DNA from: Bombilactobacillus bombi
GTDB taxonomy: Bacteria > Bacillota > Bacilli > Lactobacillales > Lactobacillaceae
DNA: 46,688 nt
Assembly: GCF_964340835.1 (NCBI RefSeq)
Contig: NZ_OZ204252.1
Reading direction: 5' to 3' (one strand)
Positions within the stretch are counted from its first letter, which is position 1; each line of letters begins with the position of its first letter. Positions 6,289-15,035 of the stretch are shown here, one piece after another. The notes below the pieces were generated by a model, which was not told the DNA's origin, searched no databases, and saw only the letters and a list, made by a program, of their open reading frames with translations. The position numbers were made by a program, and so were the translations under genes.

Positions 6289-6678
6289 TTGGATATAAGA
6301 ACTGAAAATATGAAGCAGTTTGGTTATAGCTTGCCTAATTTTGTTCACAAAATAGCTGGCAAAAAAGTAACAACTAATGTGATTTTAATTTATTATAGTC
6401 GCTATGCTGCTGTCTTTACCAAGGCAGATGAAGCGCAAATATTTCAAGCGGTGCACGAAGATATGTTAGATCCACGTTATAAAAAAATAAATAATTATTA
6501 TCCGAGATTGGTAATAGCTGTCATGAATTTACAATTACAGAAAGAGATATTAATTCAAGTACAAACACAAACTCTTGAGGGAGAGCAAGATCCAAAGCAA
6601 GTGGTAATCAATTTTGAAGATGAACAGGTTATTTTAATTCCAGGAAAAACGAAATTTATCAGTAAAGTTAAAAATTAA
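6289..6678 (+). CDS. unknown 129-residue protein, last gene of the BRCT operon
   Basis: TTG start at 6289 after AAAGTAGGTG, 21 bases past the preceding stop. The protein is soluble with a mixed helical and strand pattern: NVILIYYSRYAAVFTKADE, then YYPRLVIAVMNLQLQKEI, then VVINFEDEQVILIPG. I do not recognise a family. It is followed by a strong terminator that closes the operon. Confidence 0.6.
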   Translation: MDIRTENMKQFGYSLPNFVHKIAGKKVTTNVILIYYSRYAAVFTKADEAQIFQAVHEDMLDPRYKKINNYYPRLVIAVMNLQLQKEILIQVQTQTLEGEQDPKQVVINFEDEQVILIPGKTKFISKVKN

Positions 6679-6699
6679 AAAAATATAAAACAAAAAATA

Positions 6700-6749
6700 A
6701 AAATGCTAGTCAAACAATAGTTTAAGTAAATTGTTGACTAGCATTTTTT
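6700..6749. terminator. bidirectional terminator after the BRCT operon
   Basis: AAAATGCTAGTCAA pairs with TTGACTAGCATTTT around an 18-20 base loop, with A-runs before and T-runs after, so it can stop transcription from both sides. Confidence 0.85.
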
Positions 6750-6773
6750 ATTGAAATCAAAAGAGAGGGTTCA

Positions 6774-6941
6774 ATGATTGATCCACAGCATAAATTGTTA
6801 GAGACGTTTATTTCAATTTTGAATGTTTTATTTTCCATTTTAAAAAATGGAAGTTGGTTATTTATAACAATCATAATTTTTGTAATAGTCGTAGCTGTAA
6901 TCCTTTTTTTAAAAAGTGAAAAGAGGAATAAACATGAATGA
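6774..6941 (+). CDS. small single-pass membrane protein (55 residues)
   Basis: The ATG frame begins MIDPQHKLLETFISILN, has one strong membrane helix (LFITIIIFVIVVAVILFL) and a basic tail (KSEKRNKHE). GAGAGGG lies seven bases upstream. Its end overlaps the start of the next gene by eight bases, so it belongs to an operon running into the sortase gene. Such small proteins accompany sortase or conjugation genes, but no function can be read. Confidence 0.6.
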   Translation: MIDPQHKLLETFISILNVLFSILKNGSWLFITIIIFVIVVAVILFLKSEKRNKHE

Positions 6942-7176
6942 AATTAAAAAATTGAATCTATTGCTAACTTGGCAGTTTTGGTTGAAAAAGTGTTTTGAGA
7001 CCCTAATTTCTCTTATCAAAATTGGTTTATGGAACTTAATTTTAGATTTTTCTATTTTATTTCTAGCAGGAAAAATAAATGATTATTTACTTTGTTTTTT
7101 TATCTTTATAGCTATGTATTTTATTACTTACTTTTCTTCACGAAAAATTACTAAAATTTGGAATCTTTGGGGGTAA
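6934..7176 (+). CDS. small multi-pass membrane protein (80 residues)
   Basis: The ATG at 6934 is preferred over an upstream in-frame GTG because AGAGG sits just before it. Two or three hydrophobic segments are visible (TLISLIKIGLWNLILDFSI; YLLCFFIFIAMYFITYF) with a basic C-terminus. It lies directly before the sortase gene, with a five-base gap to the preferred sortase start. Family not recognised. Confidence 0.6.
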   Translation: MNEIKKLNLLLTWQFWLKKCFETLISLIKIGLWNLILDFSILFLAGKINDYLLCFFIFIAMYFITYFSSRKITKIWNLWG

Positions 7177-7181
7177 ATAGT

Positions 7182-7967
7182 TTGCAAAAAAGAAAAATAA
7201 CAGAAAAAAAAGAAAATATTAAAATATCTGGCTTTAATGATCTCATTCGTTGGATTAAAAGTAATCATAAAAGAGCACTTATTATTACAATTACTATTGT
7301 TGCTGGCTTAAGTTTGTGTATTTATGGAATTCAACACCATAATAATCAAAAAGTTTTAGATAGTTACAGCAAAGTGAGCACAAAATCAGCTATTAATTTG
7401 AAAAAGTTAAAATTACCTGCACTAGCTAAAACTTATCCATCTGATATTGATTCTGTCAAAATGGTTAGTCCGTCAGAGCTTAATAATTATCGTTCTAAAT
7501 CTTTAGATGATGGATATGGTGACAATTATGCTGGTTATGTCAGTGTCCCACAAATTGGGCTATATTTGCCGATTTTAAAGGGAGTTAATATGTACACATT
7601 GTCTTTAGGTGCGGCTGCTTATTACCCTACTTCCACCTCAATTGGTGGTGCAGGAAATTATGTGTTGGCAGGTCATAATATGAATACATCTGCTAACGTT
7701 TTATTTTCACGTATTCCCAATATCAGAATTGGTCGTAATTCAGAAATTATTTTAACCGACAAAGTTAAAAACTACTATTATCATGTCACAGAAAAGAAAC
7801 TAGTTCGCCCATATCAGCCAGTAATAAAAGGAACTAACACTCCAACAAGTAAATCAGTTTTGTATAATGATAAAACCAAAAAACAGGTTACATTGTTTAC
7901 TTGCAATTCTAACGGTACTCGTAGATGGGTAATTATTGGTCAATACGATTTTGAAACGCACCATTAA
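7182..7967 (+). CDS. srtA: sortase (class A-like transpeptidase)
   Basis: The TTG at 7182 is used because GGGGG precedes it; this gives 261 residues. A membrane helix (ALIITITIVAGLSLCIYGI) follows a basic N-terminus, then the sortase domain. It carries VPQIGLYLPILKG, the catalytic histidine in LAGHNM (H165), the catalytic cysteine in TLFTCNS (C241) and the arginine pair in GTRRW (R247/R248). Sortases cut LPxTG-like signals and join surface proteins to peptidoglycan. The next gene encodes a large repeat adhesin with an unusual MAQTG motif, so this enzyme is probably dedicated to it. A terminator follows. Confidence 0.9.
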   Translation: MQKRKITEKKENIKISGFNDLIRWIKSNHKRALIITITIVAGLSLCIYGIQHHNNQKVLDSYSKVSTKSAINLKKLKLPALAKTYPSDIDSVKMVSPSELNNYRSKSLDDGYGDNYAGYVSVPQIGLYLPILKGVNMYTLSLGAAAYYPTSTSIGGAGNYVLAGHNMNTSANVLFSRIPNIRIGRNSEIILTDKVKNYYYHVTEKKLVRPYQPVIKGTNTPTSKSVLYNDKTKKQVTLFTCNSNGTRRWVIIGQYDFETHH

Positions 7968-7984
7968 TTGTTTATTTATTTGTT

Positions 7985-8043
7985 GCCTCACAGAGAAATC
8001 TGTGGGTTTTTTTAGTTTTTGTTTCTAATCTTGAAAGGAGGTG
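7985..8043 (+). repeat. left copy of the direct repeat flanking the adhesin island
   Basis: It contains the CACAGAGAAATCTGTGGG terminator, a T-run, then AATCTTGAAAGGAGGTG. The right copy at 15036-15089 is the same except for a six-base gap and a few changes. The left copy's ribosome site leads only to an eight-codon frame, so it looks like a gene start cut off by an insertion. Confidence 0.65.
7987..8013 (+). terminator. terminator after the sortase gene
   Basis: CACAGA pairs with TCTGTG across a GAAA loop and is followed by GG and seven Ts. The same hairpin recurs at 15039-15066. Confidence 0.8.
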
Positions 8044-8077
8044 TTGCCTATTGATAAATATTAATTCTAATTTCTAA

Positions 8078-8109
8078 GCAGATTGTAAGTTGTTAAACTT
8101 ACAATCTGC
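8078..8109. promoter_or_regulatory. perfect 14-base inverted repeat upstream of the adhesin
   Basis: GCAGATTGTAAGTT (8078-8091) and its complement (8096-8109) are separated by four bases. There is no T-run, so it is more likely an operator or RNA hairpin than a terminator. Confidence 0.5.
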
Positions 8110-8150
8110 TATTTATTTGCTAAAGAGGGTGATCTATTTATAGAAATATT

Positions 8151-8168
8151 TGTTCTTTAACAAATTTA
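8151..8168 (+). promoter_or_regulatory. boxA-like motif in the adhesin leader
   Basis: TGTTCTTTAACAAATTTA closely resembles the bacterial rRNA boxA (TGCTCTTTAACAATTTA). It lies 18 bases before the adhesin start. Antitermination would suit a 5.3-kb gene, but a chance AT-rich match is possible. Confidence 0.3.
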
Positions 8169-8185
8169 AATTAGGAGAAATAAAA

Positions 8186-11100
8186 ATGAAAACACGGGAA
8201 AAAGGATATTTTTGGAAAAATATCTTGGGCTTATTATTTGTGGTTTCAGGATTAGTCATTTTAATTAGTCAAATGGCTCCCAAAGTTTCTGCTTTAACTA
8301 ATGTAGATCCTTCTGATCCTAAAATTAATACAAACAATTCATTAATTATTTCCAAACATCCTGAACAGCATAGGCCACAAATTGATGTAAATGGGCCATC
8401 TGCTAGTGCTATTAAGTATGCTCCTCCAGGAGAGGGTAATAATGATGGTAGAATGATTCAACCTAATAATATATTAGCTTCTACGAATGGAGGTTATAGT
8501 GAATTTCAATCTGAGTATGGTGCTACAACTCTAGTTTGGAATCCTCATACTCTCAAAAATATCGATAAAATAACAATAACTTATGGTGTTGTAGGTCAAT
8601 ATAAGGGAAAAGATGTAACTGCCAAAGTTGAATTAACTAATTTTGTTGATGTTGCAACGTATAATCCATCAATTCAAATAAATGCTGATTGGCTTATTAT
8701 ATCTGACTCACTTTGGTCGGGTTTAGTTTACTTTGGTAACGCGAATATGATACAAACGTTCCACTTCTTCTATACTGACGGCACTCCAGTCCATTTTGAC
8801 AATACTGATAGTTCTCATACCTACCTCACTTATAATTCTATGAATGGTGCTAATCATAATAACACTACACATTATTCAGAATGGGTGGCAGGTAGAAATA
8901 GTACAAATTCATATGTAACTACATCAACTATTGAACAAGAAGGCAATTTTGATGGTAATAACGCTATTGGTGGTATGAAAGAATGGGATCATAAGTATGA
9001 TGGTAAACCCCTACCAATAAGTCAAGACGGATTTGAAGATAAATTAGGAGCTCCTACGTATACAGATGCATCTGTAGTTTTTGAAGTAAATTCAGACGCA
9101 CCAGCATTCTTAGTGGGAACTCAACGTTTCGGTACTGACACATGGCTATCTTTTAGTTCTGCAACAATTTGGAATAATTCACCTGAAAAGCCTGTGAAAG
9201 ATGTAGTCGAAGATGGTAAATCTATCAACAACAAATTAGTAGTGCCTCACGAAAAATTTGAGTACACAATTACACAAAAAGTTGGAATCATGGGGCAAGA
9301 TATGCTGACTAAGTATCGTCAGTTTGAAATTAGCGATCCGCTTCCTAAAGAAGTAACTTATTTAGATACAGCATATATTACTGATGACGCTACTGGACAA
9401 CGTTTAGACGCTAATGCCGGAGCTTTTACCTATGAAAATGGAACGTTGACCTTTAAATTCTCTTATAATTATTTGAAAAATATTATGGCTTATGAAGGTG
9501 AAACTTACACTGTTCATATCCCAGTCCAGGTAAAAGGTGATGTTAAATTATCCAGCAGTCTCAAATCAATTGATAATGACGCAACTACTATAATAGACAA
9601 TAAGCCTAAACATACTAATAAAGTAACTAATCCAATTCCAGATGGACATGACACCAAAATTCGGAAGAAGATTTTTACTGGAAAGTTAGATAAAGTTACT
9701 GATTGGCAAGGATTGTTTAATGCAAAATTATCAGATGACTTTAATAGTCCTAATGTTAATACCCCTAAGACTAGAGCTTTGACTAAATCAAGCTTAAAAC
9801 CGCGTGACGCGACTGGGGCTTCTTCAGGTGCTAATGGTAATTATGATGGTAGCGACGTATTAGTTAATAGTAAGACTATGGCTGATAAAGATGATACTGA
9901 TGATATTGTCTTTGCTGAACAGTTTAAGTTTAGTAAAGTCGGTAATTTTGGTAGTGTTACCTTAATGGATAACTTAAATCCTGCACTTACAGTCAAAAAA
10001 GTTACTATTTTGAATGATAAAGGCAAAGATATCACTTTGGACGGTCGTTTAACAACAATCAACGGTAATATTAATTGGCTAGCTAACGATCCTGAATCAT
10101 TTAGAGATAATTATGCTTATATGATTATTACAGTTAATTTGACTAAAGGTTATAACTTTATTAATACGCCAATTGATTCTCAAACTGGTAATTATATTAT
10201 TCCTAACACTGCTTCGGCAATTGTAGATGATTTGCCATTTGATTCTAATGAAGTGCACGTTATTGTACCTCATGATGGTTTAGCACCTGCCCCAATTAAA
10301 TCTGTGGTAGACGCTAATAACTTTGACATTAACCATAAGCTAGTTAAAGATGGCGATATTCTTTATTACCATGTTGATCAACAAGTTGGTACGTTAAATG
10401 TAAATCTGTTAAAGAAATATCGTTCTTTTACTCTTTCAGATAAATTAGATATTAATTTAAAATACCAAGATTCCTATGTAATTAATAAAAATACAGGTAA
10501 AAAAGTTTCAGATACTAATACTACGGAATATGATCCGAAGACTCGGACAGTAACATGGAATGCTTCTAAAGAATTTTTAGAAAATGGTATGAAGTATGAC
10601 GGTGAAATCTATGAATTAGTAATTAAATCTGAAGTTGATACAACTCCGTCAATAAATAATACGATTGGTGGTACTAATATTAATAACGTTGATGGACGTA
10701 TTTCCATCAAAAATGTTGGTCAATCAATTATTAACGATACCCCAAAGAAGACTAACGAAGTTGAAAATCCAGTCAGTCCTCGCCCTGCTCCTAAGCCAAA
10801 AAAGACAGTTGTAGACAAAGATGGTAAAGATATTAATCACCAAGTTGTAGAAAATGGTGATACATTGTATTATCGCGTTGATCAAACTGCTGGTACTCTA
10901 GGTAAAGATTTAGTTGGACGTTATAAATCATTTAAGATTCTTGATAAATTAGATAATGATTTGGACTTTGTTAAAGCTTATGTTATTAACAAAGAAACCA
11001 ATGAAGTCTTAAGTGATCCAAGTGAAATAACATTGGATAAATCTTTAAATTTGGTAACTTGGACAGCTTCAGATAGCTTCTTAAGTAAAATGCCGCTTAA

Positions 11101-13504
11101 AGGTGAAAGCTACGAATTAGTAATTGAAGTAAAGATTAATCTTAAAGACCCAACGAAGGTTAAAGAATTAATTGAAAACACGGCTACTTCGACAATTGAT
11201 GGTAATCCGCAAATTACTAATACAGTAGAAAATCCAATGAAACCACGCCCATCAGAAAAACCAAGTAAAAATGTGGTTGATAAGGATAATAATGATATAA
11301 ATCATAAAACCATTTCTAATGGCGACACAGTTTATTATCATGTTGACCAAAAAGCTGGTACTTTAGGCAAAGATTTAAAGAATCGTTATAAAGATTTTGT
11401 CATGTTGGATAAATTAGATGGTGATTTGGATTATGTGAAAGCTTATGTAATTGATAAAGCCACTAATGAAGTCTTGAGTGATCCAAGTGAAATAACATTA
11501 GATAAGTCAACTAATTTAGTAACATGGACAGCTTCTGATAATTTCTTGAAGAAAATGAAACTCAATGGTGAAACTTATGAATTAATCATTGAAGCAAAAG
11601 TGAATATAAAAGATACGTCCAAAGTTAAGGATTCTATCAAAAATACGGCAACTGTGAATATAGATAATAATCCACAAGTAACTAACGAAGTTGAAAATCC
11701 TTTGACACCACCGAATGCAGCTCCTGTAAAAAATGTCTTAAATAATGATGGTAAAGATATTAATCACCAATCAGTAGTTAATGGACAGACTATTTATTAT
11801 CACGTTTCTAAAAAGGTTGGAACATTAGGTTTTGGACTAGCTCAACGCTACAAGAGTTTTACTATTTCTGATAAATTAGATAAGAATTTGAAGTTTGAAA
11901 ATGCTTATTTAATAAATGCACAGTCTAAAGCAAAAGTTAGTGATCCTAATGAAATCACTTTTGATAAGGGCAGCAATTTAGTTACTTTTAAAGCTTCTGA
12001 CAGCTTTTTAACTTCTATGCCGCTTAAAGGTGAAACTTATGATTTGGTAATTCAGGCACAGGTAGATATTCAGAGTGATGATTTAGCTAAAGAAACGGAA
12101 ATTGATAATGTAGCTACCGTAACTTTGGATAATAACCCTGAAACTACCAATCAAACTGATAACCATTACAAACCTTCTAAGCCTACTGATCCAACAAAAT
12201 CAGTAGTCAACCATGATAATAAAGATATTAATCATGAAGCTGTTTCTAACGGTGATACACTTTATTATCATATCGATAAAAAAGTTGGAACTTTGAACGA
12301 TGACTTGGCACAGCGTTATCAGGAATTTAGCATTGTTGATAAATTAGACAAGAATTTGAACTTTATCAAGGCCTATGTCATTAACAAAGATAATGGCAAG
12401 ACTGTGAGTGTTCCTGCCGAGATTACAACTTCTGATAGTGTAGTAACATGGAAAGCTTCTGATAATTTCTTGAAAAATATGCCGCTTAAAGGTGAAACTT
12501 ATGAATTAGTAATTGAAGCTAAAGTTAATGTTCACGACCAAACCAGTCCAACTGATAGTGTCGTAATCGAAAATATTGCGTCAGTTTCATTGGATAATAA
12601 TCCAACGAACACCAATGCCGTGGATAATAAACTTAACGATAAGGGCAAAGCACCAAAACCTACTAAAGCAGTGGTAAATAAAGATGGTAAAGATATTAAT
12701 AACACTACTGTTAAAGTCGGTGACACGCTCTATTACCATGTGGATCAAAAAGTAGGTATTTTAGGAAAAGATTTAAGTGAACGTTATAAGTCATTTACAA
12801 TTAAAGATCAATTGGACAAACGACTAACTTATTCTAATGCTTATGTAATTAATAAAGCTGATGGTAAGAAAATGAGCTCAGATAGTGAAATTGAATTTGA
12901 CAAAGATAGTAATACTATTTTGTTCACTGCTTCTCCAACTTTTCTTAAAGATATGAAACTCAATGGTGAAACTTATGAGTTAGTTATTGAAGTTAAAGTT
13001 AATAAAAATGCTACTGTTGTGGCAACAGCTAATACAGACAGCAGTGATTTAGTTAAATCTGAAGATAATGACACAAATAGTCCTAATAGTGCAACAGATT
13101 CTTCTAAGACAACTAAAAATGATAGCTTAAACGCTAAATCTGTTTCACCAATTAAGGAAACTAGCTCTAATACTGCTGTTTCTCCAACTATTGGTACAGC
13201 TAATCAAACCAATGTGTTGCCTGGGACAACAGAAAATGGTACTGATTCCAATGAGGCTGGTGAGGTACAAGTAATTAAGAATGTAGCTACTTCGACAATT
13301 GATGGTAATCCTCAAGATACCAATGAAGTCAAAAATAATTTAATTGCTGAACCAAAATCCAAAGATCCTCAAAAAGATACAGATAAGCAAAATCCTCAGA
13401 ATAATAATCCTGAAGATGAACCATCATATAAAAAAATGGCACAAACAGGAACTAAAAATCTGTTTACTATTTTAGAACGTATGATAAAAGGTATTGCTGC
13501 ATAG
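8186..13504 (+). CDS. giant repeat surface adhesin (antigen I/II-like, isopeptide domains)
   Basis: The ATG at 8186 has AGGAG upstream and gives 1772 residues. Order: signal peptide with long hydrophobic core (about 11-40); a GbpC/antigen I/II-like N-terminal domain (about 60-340); a first stalk domain and a divergent second one (340-695); then six similar ~155-residue repeats starting near 698, 863, 1021, 1176, 1331 and 1485. Each repeat opens with a VV-x-K/H-D-x-K-DINH-like strand, then GDTLYYHVDQ, SDKLD, WTAS, GETYELVI and an NxAT..DNNP..TNxVxN end. That is the pattern of self-crosslinking isopeptide fimbrial domains. The last repeat has a Ser/Thr/Asn-rich insertion (about 1611-1691). The C-terminus has MAQTG (about 1750) followed by only a weakly hydrophobic, basic 17-residue tail, so the sorting signal is atypical. 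Confidence 0.85.
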   Translation: MKTREKGYFWKNILGLLFVVSGLVILISQMAPKVSALTNVDPSDPKINTNNSLIISKHPEQHRPQIDVNGPSASAIKYAPPGEGNNDGRMIQPNNILASTNGGYSEFQSEYGATTLVWNPHTLKNIDKITITYGVVGQYKGKDVTAKVELTNFVDVATYNPSIQINADWLIISDSLWSGLVYFGNANMIQTFHFFYTDGTPVHFDNTDSSHTYLTYNSMNGANHNNTTHYSEWVAGRNSTNSYVTTSTIEQEGNFDGNNAIGGMKEWDHKYDGKPLPISQDGFEDKLGAPTYTDASVVFEVNSDAPAFLVGTQRFGTDTWLSFSSATIWNNSPEKPVKDVVEDGKSINNKLVVPHEKFEYTITQKVGIMGQDMLTKYRQFEISDPLPKEVTYLDTAYITDDATGQRLDANAGAFTYENGTLTFKFSYNYLKNIMAYEGETYTVHIPVQVKGDVKLSSSLKSIDNDATTIIDNKPKHTNKVTNPIPDGHDTKIRKKIFTGKLDKVTDWQGLFNAKLSDDFNSPNVNTPKTRALTKSSLKPRDATGASSGANGNYDGSDVLVNSKTMADKDDTDDIVFAEQFKFSKVGNFGSVTLMDNLNPALTVKKVTILNDKGKDITLDGRLTTINGNINWLANDPESFRDNYAYMIITVNLTKGYNFINTPIDSQTGNYIIPNTASAIVDDLPFDSNEVHVIVPHDGLAPAPIKSVVDANNFDINHKLVKDGDILYYHVDQQVGTLNVNLLKKYRSFTLSDKLDINLKYQDSYVINKNTGKKVSDTNTTEYDPKTRTVTWNASKEFLENGMKYDGEIYELVIKSEVDTTPSINNTIGGTNINNVDGRISIKNVGQSIINDTPKKTNEVENPVSPRPAPKPKKTVVDKDGKDINHQVVENGDTLYYRVDQTAGTLGKDLVGRYKSFKILDKLDNDLDFVKAYVINKETNEVLSDPSEITLDKSLNLVTWTASDSFLSKMPLKGESYELVIEVKINLKDPTKVKELIENTATSTIDGNPQITNTVENPMKPRPSEKPSKNVVDKDNNDINHKTISNGDTVYYHVDQKAGTLGKDLKNRYKDFVMLDKLDGDLDYVKAYVIDKATNEVLSDPSEITLDKSTNLVTWTASDNFLKKMKLNGETYELIIEAKVNIKDTSKVKDSIKNTATVNIDNNPQVTNEVENPLTPPNAAPVKNVLNNDGKDINHQSVVNGQTIYYHVSKKVGTLGFGLAQRYKSFTISDKLDKNLKFENAYLINAQSKAKVSDPNEITFDKGSNLVTFKASDSFLTSMPLKGETYDLVIQAQVDIQSDDLAKETEIDNVATVTLDNNPETTNQTDNHYKPSKPTDPTKSVVNHDNKDINHEAVSNGDTLYYHIDKKVGTLNDDLAQRYQEFSIVDKLDKNLNFIKAYVINKDNGKTVSVPAEITTSDSVVTWKASDNFLKNMPLKGETYELVIEAKVNVHDQTSPTDSVVIENIASVSLDNNPTNTNAVDNKLNDKGKAPKPTKAVVNKDGKDINNTTVKVGDTLYYHVDQKVGILGKDLSERYKSFTIKDQLDKRLTYSNAYVINKADGKKMSSDSEIEFDKDSNTILFTASPTFLKDMKLNGETYELVIEVKVNKNATVVATANTDSSDLVKSEDNDTNSPNSATDSSKTTKNDSLNAKSVSPIKETSSNTAVSPTIGTANQTNVLPGTTENGTDSNEAGEVQVIKNVATSTIDGNPQDTNEVKNNLIAEPKSKDPQKDTDKQNPQNNNPEDEPSYKKMAQTGTKNLFTILERMIKGIAA

Positions 13505-13512
13505 TATTAAAG

Positions 13513-13541
13513 AGAAGACTGAAAAAAATCAGTCTTCTTTG
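13513..13541. terminator. terminator after the adhesin
   Basis: AGAAGACTGA pairs with TCAGTCTTCT across an A-rich loop; a short T-run follows. Confidence 0.75.
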
Positions 13542-13553
13542 TACATAAAAGTC

Positions 13554-13582
13554 TTGACTTTGCCAGTTGGCAAATATATACT
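13554..13582 (+). promoter_or_regulatory. promoter and embedded operator of the CAP gene
   Basis: TTGACT (13554-13559), a 17-base spacer and TATACT (13577-13582) form a good promoter. The spacer contains the palindrome TTTGCCAGTTGGCAAA, placed where a bound repressor would block RNA polymerase. The gene therefore has its own regulated promoter. Confidence 0.7.
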
Positions 13583-13614
13583 TTATTTGGTAAATAAAAA
13601 GGAGTGAACTTAAA

Positions 13615-14775
13615 ATGAATAAAAAATTACGATTAGCAATTGTAGGTGCTTCTCTTTTAACAGCATTTGGAATAACAAGTAATGTCAAATTAGCTATTGC
13701 ATCTAGTTATAACTATAAAGTAGCCACAGTAACTGCCAAACCGATGGCTCATTTATATGACAAAAATGGGCAATTAATAGCGGATCGCGTACTAATTGCT
13801 AATACAGATTGGCGTGTAGGAGAAATCAAAAAAATTAACAGTGAAGACTATTTACAAGTTTCGACTAATGAATGGTTACGTTTGAACGATAGTAGAACCA
13901 ATTTTGATATGGCAACTGGTCATATTTATCATGATTTTATCGGAACTGTGAAAGGAACAAATACTAGCGTTTATAATGACGAAACTAAGCAATATAGTAA
14001 TCAAAGCAGTCGTTTTCCTAAAAATTCTGCCTGGAAGGTTAGTTATATTATTAAAAATTCCCAAGGGCAATACTTCTATCGTGTTTCTAATCACGAATTT
14101 ATTACAAAAAACGGCATGTGGTTAAATGATATTCCGCAAGATACAGATGTTTCATATCAAGCTGATTTTGGACTGAATGCAGGTGGTTCAAGTTCTAATA
14201 ATGTAAATCCTGTAAGTCATAGTGACAGTAACATAACACCTACACAACCAGCAAAGACAAACGACGAGAAACCAAATACAACACCTACACAGCCAAATAA
14301 TAATCAGCCTGGTAAAGTAACACCAACATTTAATGAAGACACTGACTCAATTGCCCGAGCAATTGTTAATTCAGTAAATAATGAGCGAGCAAGTCAAGGT
14401 ATTCCAGCTTTAAAACAACATTCAGGTTTGATGGCAGCAGCAGCTGTTCGGGCACAAGAGCAAGTCAAATCTTATGGACATATCCGTCCTAACGGTCAAA
14501 ACTGGTCATCAATTTTAACTACGCAATATTATCCTGAGACAGAAACAGATTCTGCTGAAAATGCAATTAATATTACTGCCGAGGTAACAGATCCTAATAG
14601 ATTAGCAGAAATTACTATGATGGGCTTTAAGAGTTCTGCTGGGCATTATCGGGCAATCATGAACCCAATTTATAAAGATATAGGTGTTGGCGTTTATTTA
14701 GATAAGCCTAATAATAGATACTATGTAATCCAAATATTTGCTAATCCTTATGTAGATTGGAGGAATCAAAAATAA
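13615..14775 (+). CDS. secreted CAP/SCP-domain protein
   Basis: 386 residues from an ATG with AAGGAG upstream. A signal peptide (LRLAIVGASLLTAFGI, cleavage near ASS) is followed by two short SH3- or SLAP-like beta modules (about 35-185), a Thr/Pro/Asn linker with repeated TPTQP (about 195-240), and a C-terminal CAP domain from IARAIVNSVNNERASQG onward. The CAP region includes AAAVRAQEQ, SYGHIRPNG, ENA and GHYRAIMNP, so the H, E, E and H positions of the CAP cavity appear present. Such proteins stay at or near the lactobacillus cell wall; their chemistry is not settled. It sits inside the adhesin island. Confidence 0.8.
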   Translation: MNKKLRLAIVGASLLTAFGITSNVKLAIASSYNYKVATVTAKPMAHLYDKNGQLIADRVLIANTDWRVGEIKKINSEDYLQVSTNEWLRLNDSRTNFDMATGHIYHDFIGTVKGTNTSVYNDETKQYSNQSSRFPKNSAWKVSYIIKNSQGQYFYRVSNHEFITKNGMWLNDIPQDTDVSYQADFGLNAGGSSSNNVNPVSHSDSNITPTQPAKTNDEKPNTTPTQPNNNQPGKVTPTFNEDTDSIARAIVNSVNNERASQGIPALKQHSGLMAAAAVRAQEQVKSYGHIRPNGQNWSSILTTQYYPETETDSAENAINITAEVTDPNRLAEITMMGFKSSAGHYRAIMNPIYKDIGVGVYLDKPNNRYYVIQIFANPYVDWRNQK

Positions 14776-14996
14776 TCAAAGATGAGAATGAAGAATTATT
14801 AAAGGCTAAAATAAATATGCCACTAGTTGTAAAGCTAATTAATTCTGATATTCCGTCATATAAAATTGGAAAAGCCATAGGTGTTTCAGCAGGAAATATT
14901 TCACGTTTAAAAAATAAAAAAAGAAAGATTGAAAATATAAATGTTAAAACTGCTTATCAACTAAGTGAGTATGCTAAAAGTATTGGTATTAAATAG
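14757..14996 (+). CDS. small helix-turn-helix protein
   Basis: The frame can start at TTG 14757, inside the end of the CAP gene, or at the ATG near 14818; the start is uncertain. The C-terminal 55 residues (KLINSDIPSYKIGKAIGVSA, then ISRLKNKKRKIENI) form an HTH like that of small phage or XRE-type regulators. The same domain, with the KLINS-x-IP signature, ends the 160-residue protein at 43030. It may regulate the adhesin/CAP promoter, possibly through the 13560-13576 palindrome, but that is inference. Confidence 0.65.
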   Translation: MEESKIIKDENEELLKAKINMPLVVKLINSDIPSYKIGKAIGVSAGNISRLKNKKRKIENINVKTAYQLSEYAKSIGIK

Positions 14997-15035
14997 AATT
15001 TACTTAATATTAATCTATTTAAATAATTTATTTAT

